Below, in pieces: positions 10,701-22,640 of a stretch of DNA of 64,000 bases. The position numbers and the translations under genes are program-made. This stretch comes from Monocercomonoides exilis. Taxonomy: Eukaryota > Preaxostyla > Oxymonadida > Polymastigidae. The DNA lies in the NCBI GenBank assembly GCA_001643675.2, contig LSRY02000029.1:930001-994000 (forward strand), in the 5' to 3' direction. The notes below the pieces were generated by a model that saw nothing but the letters and a program-made list of their open reading frames with translations, was not told the origin of the DNA and did not search any database. The stretch's first letter is position 1, and every line of letters begins with the position of its first letter.

Positions 10701-12730
10701 TTTCCCTTCTTTCCCCTCTTCTCTCTCTTCTCTCTCTTTCCTTCTTTGATATCTCTCACTCCTCTTCTCCTCTTCCTTCTGTCTATGCGTTCTGTGGCTT
10801 CTATGATTTCTGTGTGTTCTGTTTGTTCTGTGATATTCCTTCCGTTTTGACATCTTTGGGCATTTGACATGTCTCTTCACACAAATCGTTGTGCCCTGTG
10901 TTGGCACAGACGCCAAAGAATTCAGCTTCGAACTGAAAAGCGTCGATGCCAGCGAAAAAGCAGAGGAACACTGAAAAGTCTCGTTTCTCTTCTGTTTGTG
11001 CTGCCTTTTCTCTCTTCGGACAATCGGCGTGTGGTTGACAATGTTTAACAGATCAGCCATTGAAAGAGGTGTACTCCCTTTCAATTTAACCTCCGACTTT
11101 AACATCTCATTCCTTCTTCTTTCCCCTTCTCCTTCTCTTTCTCCTGTTCTTCTTCTGCTTCCACTTCTGCTTCCACTTCTGCTTCCATATCCTTGTTTCA
11201 CATATGCATGTCTTGCCATTCTTTCAAACTGCCTCTGTCTCATCTGCATTTGCATCTGCAGCTGATTGGCAGCGAGAATTGAGTGGCTGCGAAGAGAAGG
11301 CGTCACCCCGCGGAAGAAGGCAGGTGTCGAAGGTGCAATCACTTTGGATGTGGGATGGATGGATGGTCTGTTGGATGGGTAGAATGAGGAAGAGGAAGAA
11401 GAGGAAGAAGAAGTTTTTGAATGAGATGATATAGAAGAAGACGACGATGATAAAGAGGAAGAGGAGGAAGAAGAAGAAGGATAAGAAGGTGTTATGACAG
11501 GCGAAGCAGATTGAGAGATGAGCATATCAGCAGCAGACAGCAGCTGCTCCACGTCTTCCATCCATTCTGTCTGTGCTGCCTCAACCAGCTCAACCTCTGC
11601 CTCACACGAATCGCTCTCTCTTTCACTCTCATTTGAAGACTTTAGTTCTCCTTCTTCTGTTTCTTCTTCTTCTCCTCCTCTTCCTTCTCTTCCTTCTTTT
11701 TCTGCTTCTTCTGCTTGGAAATTGCGTTTTTTGCCTGATTTATTCTTCTTGTGGTGCAATTTGTGTGAATAAACTGTATTTTGAGGAGGAGCAGGAATAA
11801 CAACAAGAATGAGATGAGGAGTATGTGTGGCGAATGAGGTGACAGTTAATGTCAATGAAAAGGAAGAGAAAGTTGTGACATTCGAAGGAAAAGAGAAGGA
11901 GATGATGAATTGAGGAGGGGGCGTGTGGATGAGTGGGGCTGACAGAAGAAAGTTACTTTGGAAGATTGAAGAAGAGGCTGGCGTTATTGATGATGATGAA
12001 ATTGACTGATTATTTGAAGAATATTCAGAAGGTTGACTTGAAGAAGAAGAACATGGCGATGATGAAGAACTTCTGTTTGATGTCTCTTTTGTGGAAATAT
12101 TTTCTATTTTTGACTGAGAAACATGTTGAAAAAGTGGAAGACAATCAGAAAAGCCTTCCTTCAATGAATTCAATGGAGAAACACAAGAAGCAGCAGAATT
12201 ATTTGTGAATAAGTAATTTCTGTTTTTGAGAGAAGAAGAAGAAAGAAAAGAAGAAGGAGAAGAATCCGTTTCATTGAAAAGATGGTCAGAAGGAGACAGA
12301 ACAGAAACAGGAGACCAAAAAGCACTCAAATCGAAGTCGACAAGAAAAGGCGATGAAAAAGTGCTCAAAACAGCCGGCGGATGAAAAGGAGAAAGTTTTG
12401 TAGAATTCGAAAGAGAAGAAGAAGAAGAAGATGATGATGATGATGTGGTTGATGAAAGAAACAAAGAAGATGATGAAGAAGTCGAAGAAGTGGATGAAGT
12501 GCTTGCTATTGATGAAGCTGTGGCAGATAAAGAGCTATCTTCAATGTTTTGTTCAGTCAAATCAGAACAATTGTCTCTTCTGTTATTTCTCTCTATTTGA
12601 AGAGCTGCTTTTGTGGATGCTTTCTTCTTGCCAAGCAAATGTATTTGATCGAGAAATGATGAGCAAGCAAACAGTTTGAATAGAGTGCTTTCTTTATGAA
12701 GAGAAGAAGAAGAAGAAGAAGAAGAAGAAG

Positions 12731-12761
<31 letters not shown>

Positions 12762-14366
12762 TGTTATAATTGATTCTGTTATTCTCTGTTTGTCATTAAC
12801 GTTCTGTGAGTCATCATCCAATGGATCATCTGCAAATTCTCCTAAACGCAAATATCTGTTTCTGTTTGAATCGAATTTTCTGCTAAAAACTGGCAGAAGC
12901 GCCGGCATAGAAAATGAAGGAGACAGAAAATGCTGCTGAAAAAGAGGGAAAAACGAATGGCGCGATCCGATAAGAGAAAACCGCTGGGAAGACGACGAAT
13001 TCATTGAATGTGGCGAAAAAGTGGAGGAAATCAGAGAAAAAGACGAAGACGCTTCGGTTTGTGCCTTTTCCCGCTCCTTTTTCCGCTTTCTCTTCTGTTT
13101 GCCTTCTTTTGCTCTGAACTGTGATGCAGACGGCGGAGCAGAAGAGCAGAGGAAGAATACATTCTGAGAAGGGTGGAGCAGAAAAGGGAGAGAGACCGGA
13201 GAAGAAGCCAAAGACAAAGGTGTCATTGTTGCTGGTGATGAGCAATCGCTGTTTATTTTTGGGTCGATCGAGGCAGAGCCAAAAGGTGAATGTTTTGAGG
13301 AAGCAGAGGAAGAACTTGAAGAAGGCAGGGCAGACGACGAAGAAGGATATGAAACAAGCTGCAGAGTGGACGAAGATGAGGTGCATTTTGGGCGCAGTGT
13401 GAAAGAATGGAGGAGGATGGGTGTGTGTGTGCTGGTGTTTGTGATGCTGAGCAGATGCAGACGAGGCGGGTGGATTGCTCTGCTTAATGTGGAGGCAACA
13501 AGCGGGGCACGAAGCGAAGATGAGGAATCTGCGATCGCATTCACTGACGAAGATGAAGGTGAAAGTGAAGATGAAGATGCATCTTTACTATCTTTGTGTG
13601 TGTGAACGTCATGTGGTGCAGAAGAATAAATGTCTGGAATAATTAAAGGAAAAAGAGAGAATTGCAGCGGATGAATGCATTGAAGAGTTGTTGCAAGGCT
13701 TCGACAAGCAAGATCGCAATCATTCGCAAGATATGAGCGATTCAGTTCTTCCACTACTTTGCTGAAAAGTTGATTAGAAAAAAATGATTCATTGCTCAGA
13801 TGACCAGTTGACCAAAGTGAATGAATTGAATCAAATGTTTGAAAAGGATACATGCTTTCTTTCAAATTTGCTTTTGGAATAGGCTCAGTCTTCAAATAAA
13901 CTCGCTCAGCGTATAAATTACATGTTAATGAAAGAGTGCTTTCTCCGTCTTTTGGAGGTAAGGTAATTTCAGTTTCCACCGAAATACACAAGAGACGTTT
14001 CTGAAGATTTCTTTCAACAGAAATTATTCTACCTTGTGACGTTGAGTACCGCATATCGTTTGTGTGTAGTATTGTTGATCGATGCAAAGAAATACATTCT
14101 TCTGGTTCAACTGCACTCGAATGACAATTTTGCCATTCTTGTACGATAGTTATCCATAAATGACTGGTTGACGCAAGGCATTTGATTTCTGATAAAATTT
14201 TGGGTAACTGAAAAATGACAAAAAATCGAATGACTTCTCCTGGGAAAACAGCTGTCCTTGAAGGTGGTTTGAAACTAAATTGATTGTTTCGAAGAAGAAA
14301 ATTGTCAGGGATAAATAAAGAAGCATTCCTTGCCTGGATATCAAATAGAATATCGGAAGAGTTCAT
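7773..14366 (-). CDS. Giant Ser-rich protein, possible TRAPP-accessory (TRAPPC14-like) core
   Basis: One uninterrupted 2197-codon frame, ATG at 14366, TGA at 7773. The first 250 residues are not low complexity and look like beta-sandwich sequence (FPGEVIRFFVIFQLP near residue 45). Two further islands have alternating hydrophobic beta pattern: LHLLSITNTSTHTPILLHSF (about residue 300) and FIISFSFPSNVTTFSSFSLT (around base 11900). The order 'GE-x-VRF strand, then LxVxNxS strand, then a late FxLxxTV strand' recalls the Ig-like repeats of TRAPPC14/MAP11 and other TRAPP accessory subunits. That is a weak inference. Everything between is polyserine, Glu/Arg/Lys-rich or Asp/Glu-rich; GAA/CTT microsatellites at about 12700-12760 and 8870-8930 encode polyserine. 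If the assignment is right, the role would be in vesicle tethering or ciliogenesis; otherwise it is an unrecognised giant low-complexity protein. Confidence 0.6.
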
Positions 14367-14702
14367 GCCTTTAACTTAAAAAAAGATCACCAAACTCTAC
14401 AGTTGCGAAAAATAACTGTTTGTTATTCCAAATAACAAACAAAATATTTCCTTCAGAATTTTTATAATACTCCTCACGATTCCGTTTTAGTTCTGAATTT
14501 TCCTTCAAAAGGCAAACTTGTCATGTGAAAAAAAATTTTACTTGAAAAAAAGATTAAAAGGAATATTCAACAATGAAAAAATATGGTTTAACAAACGCTA
14601 ATTAAAAAAAATAGCACGATTGTTAGCGAATCCAAAAACATTCCATTTCAATTTATAAAAAACAAACAGTTTTTCTATCCCATAATAATAATATACAACA
14701 TA
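14367..14702. promoter_or_regulatory. Divergent intergenic promoter region
   Basis: A 336-bp AT-rich spacer between the start codons of the giant minus-strand gene and the ARL6-like gene, which are transcribed away from each other, so both promoters must lie here. I see poly-A/T tracts and a short AATAACAAACA-type repeat near 14440 but no motif I can name. Confidence 0.5.
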
Positions 14703-15540
14703 ATGGGTTCAAGCTCTTCTCGTCAGTTAAAGGTTCTTGTTGTTGGATTAGATAACAGTGGAAAGTCAACAATAATTAGTCGAATGAAGGCTGCAGAAGT
14801 TTGAAATTAAAAAGATTTGCTGCACATGAACATTCACTTTTTTTAATTATTTAACATTATTTTTGTTCAAGGCTCCACAAGAAATACCACCAACTCCTGG
14901 TTTAAAGAATAAATTATTTCTGCTTTATTCATTATTATCGTTTAATTATCTTTAATTTATTTTTTGAATGAAACAAAATCACTTCTTGAAAATATCTATC
15001 AATCATTGATAATAATCAGGCTTTCAGGTTGAACAATTTAAAAAAGGAAAGGTTGATTTTACGATGTTTGATATGTCCGGAGCTGGAAAGTATCGTAATC
15101 TTTGGGAATTCTATTACAAAAATTGTCAAGCAATAATTTTTGTTGTGGATTCGGCGGATAAGATTCGTATGTGCGTTGCAAAAAATGAACTTGAAACAAT
15201 GTTGAAGAGCCCTGGTTTGTATTTTGCACCGATAATAACTTTCAACATTTTTTGTTTTTTGATATTAAAGAATTGAAGCCTGTTCCACTTTTGATATATG
15301 CAAACAAAATGGACTTACCTGGAGCAATGAATTATGCTCAGGTCAGTGAAGCTTTGGGTTTGGCAACGATCGCGGATCGTGAATGGAATATATTGTTTGA
15401 CCATTTCAAATTTTTATAATTCATCCAAAATTTACAAATGAAATTATTATTTTTTACAAAAAAACAGCCCAAGTAATGCTCTTTCTGGAGAAGGAATAGA
15501 TGAAGGTGTTACGTGGCTGACAGAGAAAACAAAAGAATGA
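14703..15540 (+). CDS. ARL6: ARL6/BBS3-type small GTPase, five exons
   Basis: Exons 14703-14798, 14872-14899, 15020-15214, 15271-15394 and 15468-15540 join in frame to 171 aa (516 nt including TGA). Seen in the product: Met-Gly start fit for N-myristoylation, P-loop GLDNSGKST, switch-I PPTPGF, switch-[15 protein letters not shown], base-recognition ANKMD and a final [13 protein letters not shown]-x-G-x-YRNLW and the SGEG-containing end are characteristic of ARL6 (BBS3), the Arf-family GTPase that recruits the BBSome to ciliary membrane. The family's amphipathic N-terminal helix is shortened. The catalytic switch-II glutamine is Ala here (DMSGAG instead of DMSGQG), which should cripple GTP hydrolysis. 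All four introns (73, 120, 56, 73 bp) begin GTTT and end AG. It is transcribed divergently from the giant Ser-rich gene. Confidence 0.88.
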
Positions 15541-15633
15541 AGTGAAACTGTGATCTAGATATTTTATTTTTTGATAACATTTCTTTCATATCATCTTCTG
15601 TATTGGCTATATTTATTTTTAAAGTTTGTTGAA

Positions 15634-15743
15634 GTTTTCTTTTTCTTTTTTCTTTTTCTTTTTTCTTTTTCTTTTTTCTTTTTCTTTTTTCTTTTTCTTT
15701 TTTCTTTTTCTTTTTTCTTTTTCTTTTTTCTTTTTCTTTTTTC
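15634..15743 (+). repeat. Pyrimidine minisatellite, 13-bp unit
   Basis: About eight copies of a 13-nt unit, C-T5-C-T6, just downstream of the ARL6-like gene. An 81-codon Phe-rich ORF over it is a by-product. Homopurine/homopyrimidine tracts of this length can form triplex DNA; no function is shown. Confidence 0.9.
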
Positions 15744-16246
15744 TAATTCTTTTTTCTTGTTCTTTAATCTCTTTCATTTTTCTTTTCTTTCTTTAACTCA
15801 TTTCAGTCATCCGTAATTTTTTTCGTGAATATTCATTCAAAAAGATAAAAAGTTATTATAAATTTTTTGAAGAGAGTTTATCGCTTCAATGTATTTAGGT
15901 TAATAAATATGGCTAAGATTATGTTTATATTAGAGACAAATTTAATTTTGATATAGAAAATTGCTAATAGGAACTTTTTTGTTTGTTCGATCATTTTCGA
16001 AAAACCACCACAGATCAAAAAAATGAATGTCAAAGTCTTATTAACAAAAAAACTTTGTTTTCTCAAAACTTGAAAGTCTTGAATTTGATGCAAACATTGC
16101 AATTATTGTGCAATATTAGTTCCAATTAATCTCATCTTTTTTTTATTAAACATTTTTAGATTTTTTTCACATTTCATTGTGACCTTTATGGGTCTGTGTG
16201 TGTTGGTCTGTAATAGATAAGAAAAAAATTCAACAAAACCCTTTTT

Positions 16247-16530
16247 ATCAGGGTGTTAACACGCACAGGATTAGTGGAAAAAATTGAAAAAGATTCCAAC
16301 GCTCCTGTCGATGCAAAAACTCAAGTGGTGAGACTGCCTGCATACAGCAATGCCAGACTATTGCATGATCCGCACGAAAATGGATTGAACATTTATTTGG
16401 TTTGCTGTTTTTCAAAATCTGCCTTTGAGGAAAAAGGAGTTGATATCTCGACATTCATTTTAAATTGAATTAAAGGCACAAAACTATGGAAGACTCATGC
16501 AAAAACCTGTCATTCCATTGATTTTTACGT
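16247..16530 (+). CDS. Short unrecognised spliced gene, 3' part
   Basis: After a pyrimidine tract ending in CAG at about 16250, a frame of non-low-complexity sequence runs (VLTRTGLVEKIEKDSNAPVD, then LPAYSNARLLHDPHENGLN). A GTTTGC donor at about 16398 and an AAAG acceptor at about 16474 join it to AQNYGRLMQKPVIPL and a TAA at 16528-16530; a TGA follows in frame 9 nt later. The donor matches the local GTTTG consensus. The 5' exon(s) and start codon are not identified. I do not recognise the family. It is the last host-like gene before the transposon island and may have been truncated by it. Confidence 0.4.
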
Positions 16531-18467
16531 AATCAGAAGAATGATGAATTGTCACGAAAGTGGAGCTGATTACGGAAAAATGAACACATCGTTCTATGGA
16601 ACAAATTGCAGTGGTTGTGTATTTAAAAGAGAATTATCTTTGATCTGTTTTATTCTTTTTTGAAGAATTGCAATCGTTTAATTTTCTTTTTCAATTCAAT
16701 TCCTCTTGATTTTTATCAGTTTTTGAATCAAACATGACAATTATCTCCAGCATGCTTGCCAAATTTTTCAAAAAATTGTTTGGTTTTTTATTTTCATTGG
16801 AAAAGTCTGAAATTTTTATTACAAAACCAAATCAATGATGTGAGGCATTTTATTGAAACAGACATTTAAACTTGACCTCTATGGCATGGCAGGAAAAAAT
16901 TTAAACAATGACAAAATTACTGACAAGATTTAATCCATTTGTCAATACTTTGTATATTTTTCGTTTCCAAATGTGTGATTATTTTTGTAGTCATAACTTT
17001 TTTCGGTGTGTTGTGTATTCAAAGACTGTTTATCATTGGAAGAGATTTAGTATTCAAATTGTCAAATACAGTCAAAATCGGATGTAATCACATCGATTTT
17101 TGCACAACTTTTTGTGACTATTTCCGATAGTGATTATATACGATAGATGAAAATCGCGTCTATATGAAAATGAATCAATCAAAGTTTTAATAACAGAATT
17201 ATTAATTTTTATAAAGGATTGCTTTATATTTTTTTATGCATTTATTTTATTTCGAAAAAAAATATCATTTTTCATTTTTTCAAAAAAAAGTTTGAAAATC
17301 AAAAATAATATAATTTGCGATCAAAGATCAACTTCGAATAACAAATACAAAGAAGTTTAAGAAAAGTGGCATGTTAACGCATTTTGATGGCAAATTCAAA
17401 TCACCGTTGTTAATGAAGAACGAACATAAATCTTTTAAAGAATAATTTAACTTATTCGATTTCATTTTCTCATTAGTAACACTTTGATATTTTTTTTTAA
17501 AACAGACAGTTTTTTCAGCTTATTGCAAACATTTTTTATTTGCAAAATATTACTTTTTAACAGTAGATTGTGATTTTTATTTTTTTTGTCAACTTGTTTT
17601 TATGATAAAGTAATTCATCAATTATTAACAAATTTTCACATATCAAAGTTTTATTGGGATAAATAATTTCTTGGAAGCTTGCTCAGAAATGAATGTTCTT
17701 ATAAACAATTTCTTTGTGTGATTTGTTATTTGATCATTATTGTTACATGTTTTTCATGTTTAAAAATTAATTTTTGTAGTTTTTGTTACGAAAAAGAAGT
17801 TTCCAATATTTGTGAAACGCAAAATTAATCAATAAATTTGAAAATTACAATAAACGAATGTTTTTACAAATTATTAAAGAATTCTTTATACATTTCTTTC
17901 ATTTTCTCAGTCATTCTCCACAAACAAAAAAATCAAATTCACATGAATAATAAAAAGCATTTCAAGTTGGAGAAAAGAAAGAATAGCTCGAGACAATCAG
18001 ATTCAAGATGAGAATATCATGAACGATTTGTTAGACAAGTGTAATTAAAGAAAAATGGATTGACAAGAGATATAAAAAATGAACAGTATTTTTATTGAAA
18101 ATTGAATGAGATCAGGCAGACAAATTGGAAAACGATTCAATATGTTTTATAAACAAAGAAATAAATATTCACGTTATAATAAAATGGAAAAAAAGGTGTG
18201 TCAGTGAATGAAGAAGTTAAATAAAAAAAACTTCCAAATAACAATTTCTTAAATATAATGAGAAAATTTTTCATCATATTGCCAACTGAATCCAAACTGT
18301 GAAGCATACGTATGCTGATGATTATCTGGCAAGTGAATCGTCTGAAGCTGTTACTGAAGATAGAATCAGTTTGTTAGTAAGCGAAATATTTTCGCTTACC
18401 TAAAAAACAAAAAAATACACATTGCAATGGACTTCTTGTCATATCGTCATAGTACACAACTTGCGCT

Positions 18468-19200
18468 TCACAAAACTAACAGTTCGTAACATTGAAACAG
18501 CGTTGTCGAAGATGAAGAAAGAGTATTTGTCCCAATCACACTAACTGCCTCAAATATCCCCACAACAGAAATATTATCCCCAATATTGATCGTCTTTTCT
18601 TCTCTCCCATGCTTCCCACACAGCACTGTGATTGTCGAGCTCAGCTGTGCCGTGCTCGACCCCATTGCATGCCCCATTGAATTGCACTGCGCTGTCTCGC
18701 TCATCCCGCACAGATTGCTCGTGTCATCTCCACTCACCACAACATACCAATCCTTCATCTTTACGCTCAGCCAGCACATCATTTCTGTATGTTGATATTT
18801 CCAACTGCTTGATTGCAAGTGAGCATAGCACAATCGACTTTCATTTGTATTCGTTGTGTACGATTCATAAAACGGATTGTTCGAAATAAAGAGGTTGTAA
18901 TTGTCTTGAAAATACACATCATGCCCATAGGGAGTGGAAGTGGTTGTGCATCTGCAATCGTGGAAGAAGAAGAAATAGCAAAAAAGCTTGTCATCTGGAG
19001 CTGTTGATAGATATGTCCTGAAATACAATCCTCCGCCATAAGACACCGCCGAGCACGAAATTAACCAAACGCTCCTCGTTTTGAACGGAGCAGTTACAGT
19101 TTCTCAGTTCATCCCTCTGCCATTCGAAATAGTTGAAGGGAACGAAATGAATGAGCACTCAAATACATTAGCGCCAACCACTTTACAACTTTCTGTGGCA
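18468..19200 (-). pseudogene. PMP-like surface-protein gene fragment
   Basis: The minus-strand frame 19046-18468 begins YGGGLYFRTYLSTAP and continues HDCRCTTTSTPYGHDVYFQD, then a Cys/Trp-rich stretch. It aligns by eye block for block with the fragment at 33801-35260 (GRGLYFYTSQQTTPS, HECKCTTTSIPFGNDVYFQD). The DNA to about 19200 continues the same kind of sequence in other frames, so the copy is frameshifted and lacks both signal peptide and C-terminus. It is more GC-rich than the surrounding transposon DNA. It sits in the left part of the pogo-type element and is best read as captured host sequence. Confidence 0.7.
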
Positions 19201-20069
19201 AAACATTAAGATAAAGAAATATGAAAAAATTCAAAATGAAAAACTTATCCTTTTCAAATGAACAACACAACCTTTATTGGTATATTTTCCTTCTAGTTCT
19301 TTTCTTTGGAAAATATCTTTGATTATTCCTATTTCTTATATCTTTTCATTTATTACGTTAAGTCTCAATCTTTTGAATAAAATCGTTGTCCACTCATGTC
19401 TTGGTATTGATATTGTTTATTATTGCCAAATGGGTATTTTTTTTTGAAAAGTCACAAAATATTAATTGATCTGAAAATCAGATCACAAATGATCAGAAAA
19501 TGTTGATCATTCCGTTACCATCATTTGTTGCTGAATATTATTCTATTGAGTTTTGTCATACTATCCCCGAATATTGCGTTTCATTAAAACAAATTTCATC
19601 CATCATATTAACTGTTAAATCATATTTATGTTATTAAATATAATTTTTCTTGTTTTTTGAAGTCACAGAATAATTTGTTCATATTTACTATGTTTTCATT
19701 TCAACTGTTCTATTCTGCGCTTTAATTTTTTGAGTAGAGACTTCGTTTTTTATATGTTCCTATGCAGAAAAACATATAGATTTTAACTTGCTTTTATTTG
19801 AGTATTTTGAAAAGAAATTATTTAATAAGAAAATTTCATCGAAACAATCCTTGTTGTTATTAAAAGAAATACAAAAGGTTGTTAATATTGAACAGTTATT
19901 AATGTTATAACAAATAAATTAAAACAACATATAATTTCTGATGTCAAATGTCCTTTTATTAATATTCGAAAAAAATGGTATATCAAGTTTTGAATCAAAT
20001 CATGAATCAGATCTTTAATTGCTACCAATTACTCATTTGCTTTTTTTTGCTCGTCTTTATCTTCAAATT

Positions 20070-21470
20070 TCAACTCAACTTTTGAAGAAACCTTGTTTTA
20101 TCCTTTTCCCATTTATCGAGAATAGTGTGCTTTTGTTGCTGGTTGACCGTTCTGAAAAAAATGAAAATGTTGTGTTTGTGTCACCATTGGAGCTACCTGC
20201 AGAAGTGGTGGGGTATCTGAAAAAGCTTCATGTGGCAGGGGCAGCTCAGTGGTTTAATCTTCGCTCAGCGTCTTTGGTATTCTTTATCAACTACACCATT
20301 CCTGAGGTTGAGAAGCGAAGTGAAGAACGCGGCAGTGGATAAGCAGTTATCACTTTTATCATTCAACGCGTCTGTGATTGATCCTTTGGATGCCTCGGAG
20401 GTGGCAGTGCCAGACACATCAACAGCAGTGATGGATGACATTGAGAGGGAGCTGGGACGTATGCAAATCACATGAAGTTGTTACCAAGTGGGTTTCAGAA
20501 GCTTCGAGGGATATGTTGTTGCTTGACATAGCTGGTTGCGTTGTATAAGGGTGTTGTGCGTGCGCCAATGATATGGCGCTTTCGGTGGTGCTTTCGGTTC
20601 CGATAGTGGCGCTGCTTCAGTAGCTTTCAGTGTCTGTGAGCACGAAATCAGAAAGCAAGTGGATCTTTGCAGCGGCAGATGTGAATGCATTCCCGTTGAT
20701 CTCCGATCTGTTTGACCCGTCGCTGCTAACGTCGGAGATAGCGCAGTCGGTGTCGCGATCGCCTCAGTCGATGTGTGTGGTGGTGAAGCTGGACGAGGAA
20801 GTGATGGGGCAGTGTGCAGCAGTGTGTGAAGAGGGGAAGAGCTGAAGAACAAGAAGGAAGACCTGGAGAATACGAAGGCGAATGCTGTGCAGACGCTTAG
20901 CAAGATGGACGGAAAGTGCGAGGGGCATGTTGTGGAGCTGGGCGTGGAGAAGGAAGAGCTGGGGCGGCATATCCCGGAGCTTAGGGAGCTGCACGAGGAG
21001 GTGAAGCAGTAGATGGAGAAGTGGTGTTCGGAGTTCGTCATGCTGCTGCAGAAGATCCGGGACGACGTGTGGATCTCGAAGCGGAAGAGCGGGCTGGTGG
21101 AGCAGCTGCAGGAGAATGACAAGATCAAAGGATGCGGGAGAGGAAGATTCTGGAGCTGAGCGAGGAGCACAACACAAATGTGAAGGAAGCAAAGGATCTG
21201 CATGAGCATCTGGTTGCCATTAAGGAAAATGTGGAATTGACTGATGTGGGGATTGATAAGGAGAAAAGGCAACAGAAGCAGCAGAGTGGTGTGGTGAGTG
21301 TGGATGGCAAGCGGAAAATGATGTATTGGTGGTAACGCTTGCTGCGCCTTTATCATTGGCCTCAGCTGAAAGAGGGATGATTTCGTTTTCTTCTTTGTTG
21401 ATTCTGCCTTCTGGATTTTGTGAAAAGAACCATGTGTTCTTCTCCTTCCTCTTCTTCTCCTCCTCCTTCA
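20070..21470 (+). pseudogene. Decayed coiled-coil protein gene, copy A
   Basis: Readable blocks in shifting frames, in order: AAQWFNLRSASLVFFIN, then SFNASVIDPLDASEVAV (20345-20470), then KSESKWIFAAADVNAFPLIS and VVKLDEEVMGQCAAV (20630-20845), then a heptad-rich stretch LENTKANAVQTLSKMDGK..., LVEQLQENDKIK, RKILELSEEHNTNVKEAKDL (to 21330), and PSGFCEKN. Frameshifts and an in-frame TAG show it is dead. Base composition is clearly more GC-rich than the element around it, as expected for captured host coding sequence. I do not recognise the parent protein beyond a long coiled coil. Confidence 0.65.
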
Positions 21471-21578
21471 CCTTCTTATTTTCTATTATTCACTCAGAAA
21501 TAAGCAAAAAGAAGACAAAACATTCTCAATGTTGACAATATATTTGTTTCTTTCAAAGAATGTTTTGAAATAAAATGA

Positions 21579-22640
21579 ATGGAAAAAGAAACAGGATATG
21601 GATGGAAAATGAGGTTAGTTGATGAAGCAAAATCATATTTTGAAGAAAAATTGAGAATACAAAAATCGATAAATAAAGAAAAAAAGAGAAAGAGGAGAAA
21701 GATGTGTTGGAGGAAGAAGAAGAATAGAAGAAGAAGAAGAATAGAAGAAGAAGAATACGAAAAGGAGGATGTCAATGCCAATGAAGAACATGGCAAGGCT
21801 TTGCTATTAACTCCCTCCTCTTCGCTACCGTCTTTTGAAACTGTACCAATCAATGTCCATCCCCCAAAGGAAGATCAAAGCAGATCGCCTTTTTTGAGTC
21901 GTTCCTCCACAGCTTCATCCACAACAGCCATCGCAGCAGCCGCACCATCTGGGACGACTCCAACCGCACTTCTTTCTTCTCCAACACTGACTGTATAATC
22001 TCCACTGGAAGCTTCAGCCCAATCTATTCCACTGCCACCTTCGATACTGTATAAAGCTCTCGCTTTAAGTTGTTCAGCGCATCTCACTGTCTTCACAATC
22101 TCATTTTTCAAAGGCTACAGATGAGGATTTTTCAGATCAGCTTCATCACAAACATCTGGAAGCTGCTTATTCCTCTGAAGTTCAGTATCAATCCAAGAAA
22201 CGCAGAAACATTTACCACTCCCATCTTTGACAATATCTTCTCAAATCCACAAAAAACATTTTGATCTTCTTCTCCTACACCCCTTCTAACGCAATTCAGT
22301 TGTCAGGAAAACTCCAATTCACCTCCAGTTTACTCCCTCTGCACAAATTCACCAAATAGCCACATCCCTGCAAAGTCCTTCCGGAACAGCTCTTCCCCAA
22401 ACATTCTTGTCAACCGCACCACCTCTTTCTTCAATTACTTTGAGAATTTCTCCCCCAGTCATATATGAATAAAGTCCGCATGGACATGCCTTAGAAGCAC
22501 CGCACCTTCCATCCAAGCGCCCTAGTCGCTCAAATCTACCAATATCTTATCTCTATTTATTCCCTGGATCTTCGGCAGCGTCCACGCCCGTTTCTGTTTA
22601 AGTCCTGTCTTCAGCAGCATCAACAGCATCTGCATCGGAA
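21579..22640. other. Central spacer of element G
   Basis: Between the two inverted gene copies. A plus-strand frame 21579-21998 encodes Arg/Lys/Glu-rich then Ser/Thr-rich sequence, and on the minus strand a frame at 22111-21875 reads SIEGGSGIDWAEASSGDY. The latter has the look of real coding sequence (probably the C-terminal part of one coiled-coil gene copy), but I cannot place it. From 22260 to 22640 I see only frameshifted remnants. Confidence 0.4.

Noticed and set aside
10206-11800. Leu/Phe/Ser-rich ORFs on the plus strand opposite the giant gene
   Set aside because: Shadow frames of GAA/GAG-rich coding DNA; no start context, domain or splice signals.
15571-15816. Phe-rich 81-codon ORF
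   Set aside because: It is a translation of the CT5CT6 minisatellite.
18468-19200. Bacterial origin of the PMP-like sequences (chlamydial Pmp)
   Set aside because: The pattern is only a general beta-helix repeat; introns, neighbours and the several local paralogues are eukaryotic, so transfer is not indicated.
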